From the NCBI GenBank assembly GCA_903813345.2, contig CAIIXF020000011.1, forward strand, positions 26,406,166 to 26,470,165: a DNA stretch of 64,000 bases. Direction: 5' to 3'. The position numbers were made by a program, and so were the translations under genes. Under the pieces are notes generated by a model that was given only the letters and a program-made list of their open reading frames with translations, searched no databases and had not been told where the DNA came from. Of the stretch, positions 1 through 11,507 are shown in pieces (position 1 is the stretch's first letter; every line of letters starts with the position of its first letter). The stretch comes from Owenia fusiformis. Lineage: Eukaryota; Annelida; Polychaeta; Sabellida; Oweniidae.

Positions 1-1888
1 TGAGAAAAAACTGAAAAATACTTAAAATTGTTACTTATTTCAAGATTTTTTGCAAAAAGTCATTTCAAGGCAAAACTATGAGAGAAAATTCATTTCCAAG
101 TAAAAATATCGATGAATTAGATCACGTTCACTAAATCAGAACAGATTATGCATTGCATTTTCGTTTAATAAAAACGCACCGCTCATTTTTCAAAACTGGC
201 TCCAACTTGGAGCCAGTTTACAAATCAGCTCGCTCCATCTTACACAAGCTATGTAGGGACAATCTAGCAACTGGGAATCACGTGTTACTGTCTCACGATC
301 ATTTCTATGTGCATTATGCATTTTATTCTCGTATAATTTGCATGAAAATGAGAAAAAACTGAAAAATACGTAAAATTTTTACTTATTTCAAGATTTTTTG
401 CAAAAAGTCACTTTAAGCCAAAACTATGAGAGTAAATTCATTTCTTGGTAAAAATATAGATGAATTAGATCACGTTCACTAAATCAGAACAGATTATGCA
501 TTGCATTCCCGTTAAATAAAAACGCACCGCTCATTTTTTAAAACTGGCTCCAACTTGGAGCCAGTTTACAAATCAGCTCGCTCCATCTTACACAAGCTAT
601 GTAGGGACAATCTAGCAACTTTGAATCACGGGATACTGTCTCACGATCATTTCTATGTGCATTATGCATCTTATTCTCGTATAATTTGCATGAAAATGAG
701 AAAAAACTGAAAAATACGTAAAATTGTAACTTATTTCAAGATTTTTTGCAAAAAGTAATTTCAAGCCAAAACTATGAGAGAAAATTTATTTCTAAGTAAA
801 AATATCGATGAATTAGATCACGTTCACTAAATCAGAACAGATTATGCATTGCATTTCCGTTTAATAAAAACGCACCGCTCATTTTTCAAAACTGGCTCCA
901 ACTTGGAGCCAGTTTACAAATCAGCTCGCTCCATGTTACACAAACTATGTAGGGACAATCTAGCAACTTGGAATCACGGGATACTGTCTCACGATCATTT
1001 CTATGTGCATTATGCATCTTATTCTCGTATAATTTGCATGAAAATGAGATAAAACTGAAAAATACGTAAAATTATTACATATTTCAAGATTTTTTGGAAA
1101 AAGTCATTTCAAGCCAAAACTATGAAAGTAAATTGAATTCGAAGCACAGATATCGATGAATAAGATCACATTCATTAAATCAGAATAGATTATGCATTGC
1201 ATTTCCGTTAAATAAAAACGCATCGCTCATTTTTCAAAACTGGCTCCAACTTGGAGCCAGTTTACAAATCAGCTCGCTCCATCTTACACAAGCTATGTAG
1301 GGACAATCTAGCAACTGGGAATCACGGGATACTGTCTCACGATCATTTCTATGTGCATTATGCATCTTATTCTCGTATAATTTGCATGAAAATGAGAAAA
1401 AACTGAAAAACACTTAAAATTGTTACTTATTTCAAGATTTTTTGCAAAAAGTCATTTCAAGCCAAAACTATGAGAGAAAATTCATTTCTAAGTAAAAATA
1501 TCGATGAATTAGATCACGTTCACTAAATCAGAATAGATTATGCATTGCATTTCCGTTTAATAAAAACGCACCGCTCATTTTTCAAAACTGGCTCCAACTT
1601 GGAGCCAGTTTACAAATCAGCTAGCTCCATCTTACACAAGCTATGTAGGGACAATCTAGCAACTGGGAATCACGAAATACTGTCTCACGATCATTTCTAT
1701 GTGCATTATGCATCTTATTCTCGTATAATTTGCATGAAAATGAGAAAAAAATGAAAAATACGTAAAATTGTAACTTATTTCAAGATTTTTTGCAAAAAGT
1801 CATTTCAAGCCAAAACTATGAGAGAAAATTCATTTCTAAGTAAAAATATCGATGAATTAGATCACGTTCACTAAATCAGAATAGATTA
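1..1888 (+). repeat. 348-bp satellite, left array (about 5.4 monomers)
   Basis: Near-identical monomers of about 348 bp run head to tail. The phase marker is a perfect hairpin with 12-bp arms (AACTGGCTCCAA and its complement around one C), present near 193, 541, 888, 1237 and 1585. Each monomer also carries conserved blocks such as ATGCATTGCATTTCCGTT and GATGAATTAGATCACGTTC. The array enters from outside the window and stops abruptly near 1888, where non-repetitive spacer begins. Several monomers hold an open frame of 67-69 codons in the same place; because the monomers are almost identical I treat it as passive, not as a gene. Confidence 0.93.
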
Positions 1889-2606
1889 TTCTAATATGAT
1901 AAACAGACAAGAAAAACAATCAATTTGCATTTATAAAATGAAGTGGTCATACATACTCCAATATAGACCAGAATATCAATTGTTCTAACGTGTTAAAACG
2001 TAATCTTTGATAACTCAAATACCATAGAACGGATTTGGTTCAACCATGGACGTATATCAACGATCATATACATCCATGGTTCAACAAAGAATATTCAAGA
2101 TGACCACTGAATTTCAAAATTGCGAGCATTTTCCGTAAATATGTAAAATTTTGATAACTGAAATACCTTTGAATGGATTTGGTTTAAATTTTATATGATA
2201 ATGCCTAACGGAGTTTCTCGCGATTAGGCCTATGGGCGTTTATTTGAAAGAGGGGTGTATGAAAAAGGGTTCTTTCCCTCTTTATAAAGGCCCATGGGCG
2301 TTTATAAAAAATTCTTTCAAATAAACGCCCAGTGGGCGAAACATTCGAGAATAGGAATGAAATTGTACATATGTAAGATAATAAGTGATTACTGTCGTGC
2401 AAGTACAAATAATTAATAAAAATATGACAAGAAGTCACATATGTTGGTCAACGTTCTTGCCCGCATTCATGATACTAGTGCGTGATTATAAAGGCCATGT
2501 GTCAACTTTACAATCGATAATATCCCTCGAAATAAACGCCCAGTGGCTCGGAAAAGTTATTTTCTCTCTAAAAAACGCCCACCCACCTCGGAAAAATGAT
2601 TTTTCC
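1889..2606. other. Spacer between the inverted satellite arrays, with an internal inverted repeat
   Basis: This 0.7-kb stretch is not satellite. It contains a perfect 18-bp inverted repeat, GGGCGTTTATTTGAAAGA at 2234-2251 and its complement at 2313-2330, plus further copies of AAACGCCCA-type blocks (for example near 2528-2585). No coding signal is convincing. Its position makes it the loop of the foldback structure formed by the arrays on both sides. Confidence 0.7.
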
Positions 2607-5500
2607 CTCGTAATAGACTTTTTGCAAAAAATCTTGAAATAAGTTACAATTTTACGTATTTTTCAGTTTTATCTCATTTTCATGCAAATTATACGAGAAT
2701 AAGATGCATAATGCACATAGAAATGATCGTAAGACAGTATACCGTGATTCCCAGTTGCTAAATTGTCCCTACATAGCTTGTGTAAGATGGAGCGGGCTGA
2801 TTTGTAAACTGGCTCCAAGTTGGAGCCAGTTTTGAAAAATGAGCGGTGCTTTTTTATTTAACGGAAATGCAATGCATAATCTATTCTGATTTAGTGAACG
2901 TGATCTAATTCATCGATATTTTTACTTAGAAATGAATTTTCTCTCATAGTTTTGGCTTGAAATGACTTTTTGCAAAAAATCTTGAAATAAGTTACAATTT
3001 TACGTATTTTTCATTTTTTTCTCATTTTCATGCAAATTATACGAGAATAAGATGCATAATGCACATAGAAATGATCATGAGACAGTATTCCGTGATTCCC
3101 AGTTGCTAGATTGTCCCTACATAGCTTGTGTAAGATGGAGCGAGCTGATTTGTAAACTGGCTCCAAGATGGAGCCAGTTTTGAAAAATGAGCGGTGCGTT
3201 TTTATTTAACGGAAATGCAATGCATAATCTATTCTGATTTAGTGAACGTGATCTAATTCATTGATATTTTTACTTAGAAATAAATTTTCTCTCATAGTTT
3301 TGGCTTGAAATGACTTTTTTCAAAAAATCTTGAAATAAGTTACAATTTTACGTATTTTTCAGTTTTTTTCTCATTTTCATGCAAATTATACGAGAATAAG
3401 ATGCATAATGCACATAGAAATGATCGTGAGACAGTATCCCGTGATTCCCAGTTTCTAAATTGTCCCTACATAGCTTGTGGAAGATGGAGCGAGCTGATTT
3501 GTAAACTGGCTCCAAGTTGGAGCCAGTTTTGAAAAATGAGCGGTGCGTTTTCATTAAACGATAATGCAATGCATAATCTGTTCTGATTTAGTGAACGTGA
3601 TCTAATTCATCGATATTTTTACTTAGAAATGAATTTTCTCTCATAGTTTTGGCTTGAAATGACTTTTTGCAAAAAATCTTGAAATAAGTTACAATTTAAC
3701 GTATTTTTCAGTTTTTTCTCATTTTCAGGCCAATTATACGAGAATAAGATGCATAATTCACATAAAAATTATCGTGAGACAGTATCCCGTGATTCCCAGT
3801 TGCTAGATTGCCCTTACATAACTTGTGTAAGATGGGGCGAGCTGATTTGTAAACTGGCTCCAAGTTGGAGCCAGTTTTGAAAAATGAGCGGTGCGTTTTT
3901 ATTAAACGGAAATGCAATGCATAATCTGTTCTGATTTAGTGAACGTGATCTAATTCATCGATATTTTTACTTAGAAATAAATTTTCTCTCATAGTTTTGG
4001 CTTGAAATTACTTTTTGCAAAAAATCTTGAAATAAGTTACAATTTTACGTATTTTTCAGTTTTTTCTCATTTTCATGCAAATTATACGAGAATAACATGC
4101 ATAATGCACATAAAAGTAATCGTGAGATAGTATTTCGTGATTCCCAGTTGCTAGATTGTCCCTAGATAGCTTGTGTAAGATGGAGCGAGCTGATTTGTAA
4201 ACTGGCTCCAAGTTGGAGCCAGTTTTGAAAAATGAGCGGTGCGTTTTTATTAAACGGAAATGCAATGCATAATCTGTTCTGATTTAGTGAACGTGATCTA
4301 ATTCATCGATATTTTTACTTAGAAATAAATTTTCTCTCATAGTTTTGGCTTGAAATTACTTTTTGCAAAAAATCTTGAAATAAGTTACAATTTTACGTAT
4401 TTTTCAGTTTTTTCTCATTTTCATGCAAATTATACGAGAATAACATGCATAATGCACATAAAAGTAATTGTGAGATAGTATTTCGTGATTCCCAGTTGCT
4501 AGATTGTCCCTAGATAGCTTGTGTAAGATGGAGCGAGCTGATTTGTAAACTGGCTCCAAGTTGGAGCCAGTTTTGTAAAATGAGCGGTGCGTTTTTATTA
4601 AACGGAAATACAATGCATAATCTGTTCTGATTTGGTGAACATGATCTAATTCATCGATATTTTTACTTAGAATTGATTTTTCTCTCATAGTTTTGGCTTG
4701 AAATGACTTTTTGCAAAAAATCTTTAAATATATTACAATTTTATGTATTTTTCAGTTTTTTCTCATTTTCATGCAAATTATACGAGAATAACATGCATAA
4801 TGCACATAAAAATAATCGTGAGATAGTATTTCGTGATTCCCATTTACCAGATTGTACCTACATAGCATTTGTCATATGGGGCGAGCTGATTTGCAAACTG
4901 GCTCCAAGTTGGAGCCAGTTTTGAAAAGTGAGCGTTGTGTTTTTATTAAACGGAAATGCAATGCATAATCTATTCTGATTTAATGAATGTGATCTTATTC
5001 ATCGATATCTGTGCTTAGAATTCAATTTACTGTCATAGTTTTGGCTTGAAATGACTTTTTCCAAAAAATCTTGAAATATGTAATAATTTTACGTATTTTT
5101 CAGTTTTTTCTCATTTTCATGCAAATTATACGAGAATAAGATGCATAATGCACATAACAATTATCATGAAACAGTATCCCGTGATTCCCAGTTGCTAGAT
5201 TGCCCCTACATAGCTTATGTAAGATGGAGCGAGCTGATTTGCAAACTGGCTCCAAGTTGGGGCCAGTTTTGTAAAATGAGCGATGCGTTTTTATCAAACA
5301 GAAATGCAATGCATAATCTACTCTTATTTAACGAACATGATTTAATTCAGCGATATTTTTATTTAGAATTAAATTTCTCCCATAGTTTTGGTTTGAAATT
5401 ACTTTTTGCAAAAAATCTTTCAATATGTTACAATTTTACTTATTTTCATTTTTTTCTCATTTCCATGCTAATTATACGAGAATAAGATGCATAATGCACA
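2607..5500 (-). repeat. 348-bp satellite, right array in inverted orientation (about 8 monomers)
   Basis: The same 348-bp monomer as in 1-1888, but on the opposite strand. The hairpin marker reappears near 2808, 3156, 3504, 3852, 4199, 4548, 4897 and 5245. Monomers nearest the outer edge (4700-5500) are the most diverged, and the last fades out near 5500. The monomer ORF is again open in several copies (e.g. 3348-3569, 3708-3917, 4056-4265, 4404-4688), which I do not interpret as a gene. Confidence 0.93.
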
Positions 5501-5520
5501 ACAAAATGATTGAGAGAGAG

Positions 5521-5680
5521 AATCTGGCTTTTAAAAATGGCTTCTTGGTAACTGCAGAAGCCGGCTTCTGGAAGTCATTCGAAGCCGGTTTTTAAAAGCC
5601 GGCTTCTTGGTGACGCCAGAAGCCGGCTTCTGGTGTACTGTAGAAGCCGGCTTTAAAAGCCGGCTTTGAAAGCCGGCTTT
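5521..5680. repeat. Cluster of AAGCCGGCTT palindromes
   Basis: Six exact copies of the 10-bp palindrome AAGCCGGCTT lie at 5558, 5596, 5620, 5644, 5657 and 5670 (start positions), plus a one-mismatch copy at 5582, all within about 120 bp. The flanks of several copies extend the symmetry (CAGAAGCCGGCTTCTG). The GC-rich cluster sits directly at the outer edge of the inverted satellite array. Confidence 0.9.
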
Positions 5681-5739
5681 GTATATTTGCCTTCGACTCT
5701 TTCTCCCTGAACTGCAAGAACTAATAAAACAATACAATG

Positions 5740-6310
5740 GATAACTTCATTTGTTATAACTATGTATTGCAAACATTCAAACATTTATGTTATTACAATG
5801 TTAAACCGAATTTTACAGATTTTCAGAATATTTATAAAACTGAATCACAAAACTGAAGTGTGTGGAAGGGGTTCAGGTCCAAAATAATCAACTCTATTCA
5901 TGTCATACTAATGATCATGAACTCAAGAAGAATTTCTGTCACAAACTCTGATTTTCTAACTCCACCTGATACAACCGCTACTCCACTTATCACTTTTGTC
6001 AATGACTTAAACTGACGGATATTTATTCATTAAAAGATCAAATGCTATATATGAAGTTGCATGGGCTAAATAAACTTGGAATTCTTTATTAATTTGAATT
6101 CAATATCTTTATCTAGACAGGTGAAATCAATGACATTTAGTTATCCCTAGAACAGTTATATGAACATTTGTTCAAAAGTTTCAATGCAACCAGTCAACTG
6201 GTTCAGGAGCTGTTATCATTTAGCCTACTGATTGGCATTACATGCTCCAAGTACATGTAGCTGTCATTGAGACCAAGGCAGAGCTGGATTCCTAATGGCA
6301 ATATATATAT
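5740..6310. other. No recognisable feature
   Basis: AT-rich sequence without a convincing exon, repeat or structural motif; it separates the satellite/palindrome block from the dead LINE fragment. Confidence 0.5.
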
Positions 6311-6439
6311 CAGTTGGATTCAAGTCTAGACTACTATACAGTACAGGTATATAATGAATGGTTAAGTGACCTATGGTCAGTTGACTCCATCAAGAACAAC
6401 ATCATGGCATTGGGTAGTGGAGTATGGGAAAACAACAAA

Positions 6440-6810
6440 GAAAATTTGAATGGCCAGCGGCTAAATGTGGAAAAGCCTACTCATTTCGCGCATCAGCAGA
6501 GACAATGGAAGATGCCTTAGTCTTGATATCCAGAAAGTTATCATCTTGAAAGACTCATTACTAAGTACTGTATCAAAAGTGGAGACAGGTGCTGTAAGAG
6601 ACACGTGGCATAATATATTGAAATATACAAAAGCAAGCATCACATAGGTGTACATCCCAGGCAACAGTGGTATCACATATAATGAGGTAGCGGACAAACT
6701 AGTGGGCACAGCGATACCAATAGGGAACATCAAAAGTGCCAACGACATCAAATGCAAAATAAAGGCCTCCACTATGGTAAAGGACAGGAGTGCATGAGGG
6801 AAAAAGAGAT
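6440..6810 (+). pseudogene. Decayed LINE RNase H domain
   Basis: Three reading frames joined by small indels give successive pieces of a retrotransposon RNase H: first a segment ending ...YSFRASAETMEDALVLI (about 6465-6540), then KDSLLSTVSKVETG (about 6548-6600, other frame), then YIPGNSGITYNEVADKL (about 6650-6705). The last matches the family motif WIPGHSGI..NE.AD.LA, with the usual His replaced by Asn. The fragment ends at an in-frame stop near 6797. No reverse transcriptase is adjacent, so this is a fragment, broken by frameshifts and not functional. Assignment rests on motif order only. Confidence 0.65.
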
Positions 6811-6929
6811 GAACACAACACAACGCATCACTGAAGAGAATGAAAACGTCAATTTCTACCTTACGTGAAGTGCTGGGAAGAGGATGGTCGGAGTGGACAA
6901 CACGAGAACACTCACCTGCAAGCTGCAAT

Positions 6930-7870
6930 CAATTTGTGTAAGGTTTTGAAGGCGAATGGGACGAGCAATAAGTTTACCTTCATTTAACCTTCTAATTTCA
7001 GTCTGATTTGAAAGAAAAATGAACTGCACAATACTGTCATGGCGAAATTTTCAAACCAATAACCAGTTTGTTTATTTCTCAAATAATATTAGAATAAGAG
7101 CTGTTTTTTGAGACTTGAAAAAAATGTGACGCATCGATTTTTTACCACAAATTCCATACATATCAATTTTTACCAACGCCCCAAGTGGATTTCTTGACCG
7201 TTTTTCAAAATTCAAAAACATTTCAGAAATATTGTCCTCGAGATCTTGCTTCCCTGTGAATTTTGTTATGATTAGATATGGATAAAATATTTTATTTTTA
7301 GGTTGACTAAACTTGACAAAAATGTGACGCCAAGTCGTTTTTGACGTTGTAAGGCTGTTTGCGCCCTATCAATATATATGTATGCTGCTCATTGTTTTGT
7401 CTTCTTTTTTGACGCCATAATCAGTTTCGTGCGACTAGTAACGTCGAAAATACGTCGATTTTCGATAAACGAGAAGAAACATTCGACGTCGAAACGAAAT
7501 CTTGAAGGACATATAGCCGTATATGCGTTTATGACATGGTTTATGATCCTATTGCAAAAGTGTTATTTTAGCCAATCCGGTGAGTCACTTTAGTTAGGTA
7601 CTAGTGCCATCTTACTAAAACCACTATAATCCCATATGACAAACAAAGGCTGCCAAAAACTTCCTGAGGATGATACTGTTACCTCGTGGAGTATATTTTT
7701 ATGGGGTGTGCCTTTCAAAAATACTTTCGATTTTTCGATAGTTAATAATATACCATGAAGTTCAAGAGTAAATCTTTATTTCACCAAAGAATGGTTTAAC
7801 GTCTCAAAACAAAAGTTTATCCTACCAAGCATGACTTTTACCACAATCATCACTAAGTTGCTAAGGTAAC
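6930..7870. other. No recognisable feature
   Basis: AT-rich non-coding sequence. Short open frames (e.g. 7378-7593) show no motif, and no repeat structure is evident. Confidence 0.45.
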
Positions 7871-7875
7871 CATTA

Positions 7876-8075
7876 TAGTCCACGGTATGAAATTTCTAGG
7901 ACGTCTAATTAAGGAGTTGGTGGCACCATATCTGCATAATGATATTTGAGCTTATATTTAGATACCTACATGTGTCCCGCGTTTTATTTTTGTATAGCCG
8001 TGATAAATACGGCGGGCTTTTAGGCCGAATAATGCATGTCATTATCAGGGGTCAAAAAACGTGTAAAACGTTTTT
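7876..8075 (+). repeat. Left arm of a 6-kb-spaced inverted repeat
   Basis: Blocks such as GTGGCACCATATCTGCATAA (about 7920) and GGGGTCAAAAAACGTG (about 8048) recur in reverse complement at 13855-14045. The similarity also covers TAGTCCACGGTATG (7876-7890 area) but decays beyond about 8080. The pair may mark the ends of one large element of about 6.2 kb, or be two copies of a shorter repeat. Confidence 0.65.
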
Positions 8076-8569
8076 CGTATTTTTCTCATAATTTAAAGTA
8101 CAAACATTAAAAGAAAATCACATGAAAATATTTTTAATATGTACATCAAGTTTCTTGGCTATAATTTTGCGGTATGTGTTCCTTGAAATACCTTATATAT
8201 AAAAAATCAAGGTTTCAACATTTTATGTCGTTTTGGAGATATTGGTGAAGCAATCAATATATTGGCACCTTTATTACCTGTGAATAACATATGGTTATAA
8301 TATGTCAGTTTTTTACTAAATTAGTAGTAATACATTTTGAGATATGGACAGCCGTATTCAGGGGTCAATTGCCAATAAAGGGAGACTCGTTGTTCTTCCT
8401 TGTCTAATACCGTCTGCGATTGAAAATTGTTGCATATGGTTGAACATGAATTGGTCGCTTATATAAGGACCATATCTTCAACATTTGACTACATGGATCT
8501 TTGAGAAATGTCGGCAATAATGTAAAAATGAATCGATGTAATGCATCGCAGTGACAAATATAATAGTAC

Positions 8570-8670
8570 AATAACGTCATTTCTAAGGGCAATATAGTGA
8601 AATATTGGACCGAGGGCCGAAGGCCCAAGGTCCAATATTTCACTTTATTGCTCGCAGAAATGACGTTATT
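8570..8670. repeat. 101-bp near-perfect hairpin
   Basis: The stretch begins AATAACGTCATTTCT and ends AGAAATGACGTTATT. Inner blocks also pair (AGTGAAATATTGGACC with GGTCCAATATTTCACT), leaving a loop of about 15 bp with GGCC/GGCC. Only a few mismatches interrupt about 42-bp arms. Likely a mini foldback/MITE; no coding. Confidence 0.85.
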
Positions 8671-9131
8671 AGTATTATTACCACCGTTAACGACTAGGAC
8701 TGAAACAGCAAGGAAATCTTACGCATTGAACGATATCTAATTTCACGGGGAAAATTGCCGGTCCAGAATATATTCTAGACCGGTCCATATGGACCACCAC
8801 TATGACGTCACACATTTCTCAGGTCGATATAGTAAAATGAACGCCTTCTAAACTAGCACTAAAACCCCTAGAACTGGCCCGGCAAGGTGGTAATAATTGT
8901 TGTTATATTATACTGTTTGTTACACATTAATAAAAAATCAGAATTCTGAAGTAACAAAACATGAACGCACAAGTGGAAATGGAAAAGGCACAGCAACAAA
9001 TGGAATGTGTTCAAGAGTATACTAATATAAGGGAATATCAAAGCATTAACATGCAAAATCCCAACGCATATTCGTTACATACACCGAACGCCGAATATGT
9101 ACTGTCAATGGACTTTATGTTGGAAACTATA

Positions 9132-10213
9132 GGTGGAATTACACCTACGATGTAAAAGCGCTTTTTAAAATCCTATCGGGTTTCGACCCGCCTTTAGAGT
9201 CAGGTGTAATCACGATCGCGGATTTAGAAAAGCGCTTTTGTAATCCTCCCAGACCCCTAGTCATTAAAAACCGCTTTCACACCCAAAGGCGCTTTAACGT
9301 GTAGGTGTAATACCGATTGGTTTTCAAGGCGCTTTAACTCGATTTTACACTGAACGAAAACTATATTTGCGCATGAGCATCAAGCATGTTATTGATTTCC
9401 GGTGTGGAGGAAACTTCAAAAAACAAAATTCAAATATTGTGCAAAACTCAATCAAATCACCAAAATGTCGAAACAAAGTAGAATTTATTGGGACCACGTC
9501 AATACTGAGCGTATGCTTTCGATTTGGGCTGACAAAAAGATCCAGGCCATGATGAACGGCACGTTAAAAAATGCGATTGGATATGACCTGATCAGTCTCG
9601 CGGGAAATGAAAGTAAGCCTAAGCTTAAGTTAGGATAAATAATTTCTCAAAGATCCAACCCTCCAGTTACCCTGTGGGCCTACTGTACAAAGATTATATA
9701 ACCACAACAGATTTTGAGAAAAGCTTAGTTCAGCAATGCTAAACTCCCCCAGACTTATTTAACGATTTTGAGATTATTTGATGTCTGGCTGTACATCTTC
9801 ATTTTACTGGATCTCTCTTGGATCTCTCCTAACGACCGAGCTTCTCTCTTTGCGCGCTTGTGCATTGTTTTCCATGCTTTCTTTAGCACATATTTGTTAA
9901 CGCCAGAGGTAGATTGAATACGATTTAAGAAAAAAAGGAACATACAGTATCGGATCATTTTGAATCTCCAGAGATGGCGCTACGGTTGAAAGTGTATATC
10001 TAAATAGCAGATTTTGATGCAAATGCGATGGTTGATGGCAAATTTTTGTCTTAAATCAGTCTAAAAGCGCTTTAGAAAAATCAAGTGTAATCACGAAAAG
10101 TTGTCTTCAAGGCGCTTTTAAAATTCTGGTGTAATCAGGATTGCGGTTTTCTAGCCTACGTTACCCAAAACGCCTTGAAAACGCCTTTAGCCATGAAATA
10201 GGTGTAATTCCAC
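9132..10213. mobile_element. 1.08-kb DNA transposon with 16-bp TIRs and TA flanks
   Basis: The ends read GGTGGAATTACACCTA (left) and TAGGTGTAATTCCAC (right, complement AGTGGAATTACACCTA), flanked by TA at 9130-9131 and 10214-10215. Internal subterminal repeats are numerous: AAGCGCTTT/AAGGCGCTTT and GGTGTAATCA-type blocks near 9145-9360 and 10060-10190. The interior carries a Myb/SANT-like ORF but no transposase catalytic domain, so the copy is non-autonomous. Superfamily is uncertain: SANT-like proteins accompany Harbinger-type elements, but those usually leave TWA rather than TA duplications. Confidence 0.7.
9465..9638 (+). CDS. Myb/SANT-like DNA-binding fragment inside the TIR element
   Basis: The 57-residue frame starts MSKQSRIYWDHVNTERML and continues SIWADKKIQAMMNGTLKNAI then GYDLISLAG. 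The pattern W....T..LLSIWAD.KIQ.ML.GT.KN resembles the first helices of the Myb/SANT-like (MSANTD/trihelix) domain found in Harbinger-type transposon accessory proteins. Right after LAGNE the DNA reads GTAAGC, so the frame may be a first exon whose splice partner was lost. An upstream in-frame ATG at 9402 would extend it by 21 residues, with no added similarity. On the minus strand at 9755-9958 another short frame (KKAWKTMHKRAKREARS) also looks SANT-like. I infer a degenerate accessory gene. Confidence 0.5.
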   Translation: MSKQSRIYWDHVNTERMLSIWADKKIQAMMNGTLKNAIGYDLISLAGNESKPKLKLG

Positions 10214-10215
10214 TA

Positions 10216-10985
10216 AATAACAATATGTCATACCACTCTTGGTGGTGACATAAGAAACACTAGCAATCCCAAAGTCAAACGTCTATCAACACCTCCCGAC
10301 CCACGAGCTAAGTATAAACATCATTCCCAGACCATTACACCAAGTAGCACCTCATTATACTCGAGTCATTACAACACAAATTGAATAAAAATACAAATTG
10401 TGAGCCAATACTCATAACAATACTAATAGTATATTAGATATACAATATTTAGAATTTGGTCTTAATGCTTTGAGATAGATATTATAATTCGTTTAACGTT
10501 TAAAAGGGTCAGCATCCCACTGCGAACCTAAAGCCTTCAGTTTTAGCAATTTAATTGACAATGCCTAAAATAATCCCCACATCCTTCAGCATCTCGAGTA
10601 CATAAACTTAAACGGTCGCAAAATCCAGAAATTATTTTACAAAAAGGAACACTGTTCATTAAACAAAACAAAATACCTCAAATAAAAATCAGTGACTATA
10701 GCATTTGGATTCACTCGCATAAACCAATCCTCTCATGAAAGCTCTTATATAGAACTAATAATTCGTTTATAAATCACAGGTAATATTGCCTAACATAATG
10801 CATTCGCAAAAAAGTAACATCTCACATGAAAAATCAAAAACATAATAGCCTCATGAATATACTCACAAACACGAATACCTCACATATAAATCGTAACTGA
10901 TATAACAACTTCTTCAGTATAGTATATTCCTCGCTTATTATGTGGTACTGTATAAAATGCACTCAAAAAAACTCATACTCCACAT
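10216..10985. other. Non-coding stretch with one hairpin
   Basis: Just outside the TIR element, ATGTCATACCAC at 10225-10236 pairs with GGTGGTGACAT at 10241-10251. The rest of this AT-rich interval shows no exon or repeat that I recognise. Confidence 0.45.
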
Positions 10986-11393
10986 CACGCGGTACTAACT
11001 TCGACCGTTAATTTGAATTTTTGACCTACCAGGTGCTTGAAAATCAAGGATTGCGAGTCTCATACTGCACCGTTTTTCTTCAAACTTATACCATTAAAAG
11101 CAAAACAAAATTGCCTTTCTGTCGGTGCATTACTTGATTGTAAAGAGTCCCTCGTTCACGCAGCGTTTTGGTCCCCAGCTGTCGGAAGGCCTTCTTACAG
11201 CTGGGGACCAAAATGCCGCTGGAAGTAGGGTCTCTTATTAAGAGAATAATGTACCATCAGAAAGGGATTTTTGTTATGCTTTGAATGGAACAAGTTTGAA
11301 GAAAAACGGTCCAGAATGAGACTCATAATCCTTGATTTTCAAACATCCGGTAGGTCAAAAATTCAAATTAACGGTCGAAGTTAGGACCGCGTG
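10986..11393. mobile_element. Foldback/MITE element, 408 bp
   Basis: The arms start CACGCGGTACTAACTTCGAC and are mirrored at the right end (GTCGAAGTTAGGACCGCGTG). Pairing extends about 100 bp inward through TTTGACCTACC, CTTGAAAATCAAGGATT and CGTTTTTCTTCAAACTT. The centre holds a second hairpin (TTTTGGTCCCCAGCTGT with ACAGCTGGGGACCAAAA, about 11165-11215). No ORF of interest. Confidence 0.85.
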
Positions 11394-11507
11394 CACATAA
11401 AAACTTGGATTAATCAAACGTTATAGGATGCGCCTCACATAAAAAAAACAATATAGCATCACAGAGTGCACTATTTGAAAGGAATACCTTTTATAAAATT
11501 TCAAATA

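Noticed and set aside
1-5500. CRISPR-like array
   Set aside because: The repeats are 348-bp tandem monomers without variable spacers, in a eukaryotic context.
6461-6928. 155-residue frame on the minus strand
   Set aside because: Antisense to the decayed RNase H fragment, which explains the sequence better.
8961-9155. 64-residue frame MNAQVEMEKAQQQ...
   Set aside because: Ends inside the left TIR of the element at 9132. Could be a truncated exon, but there is no splice or similarity support.
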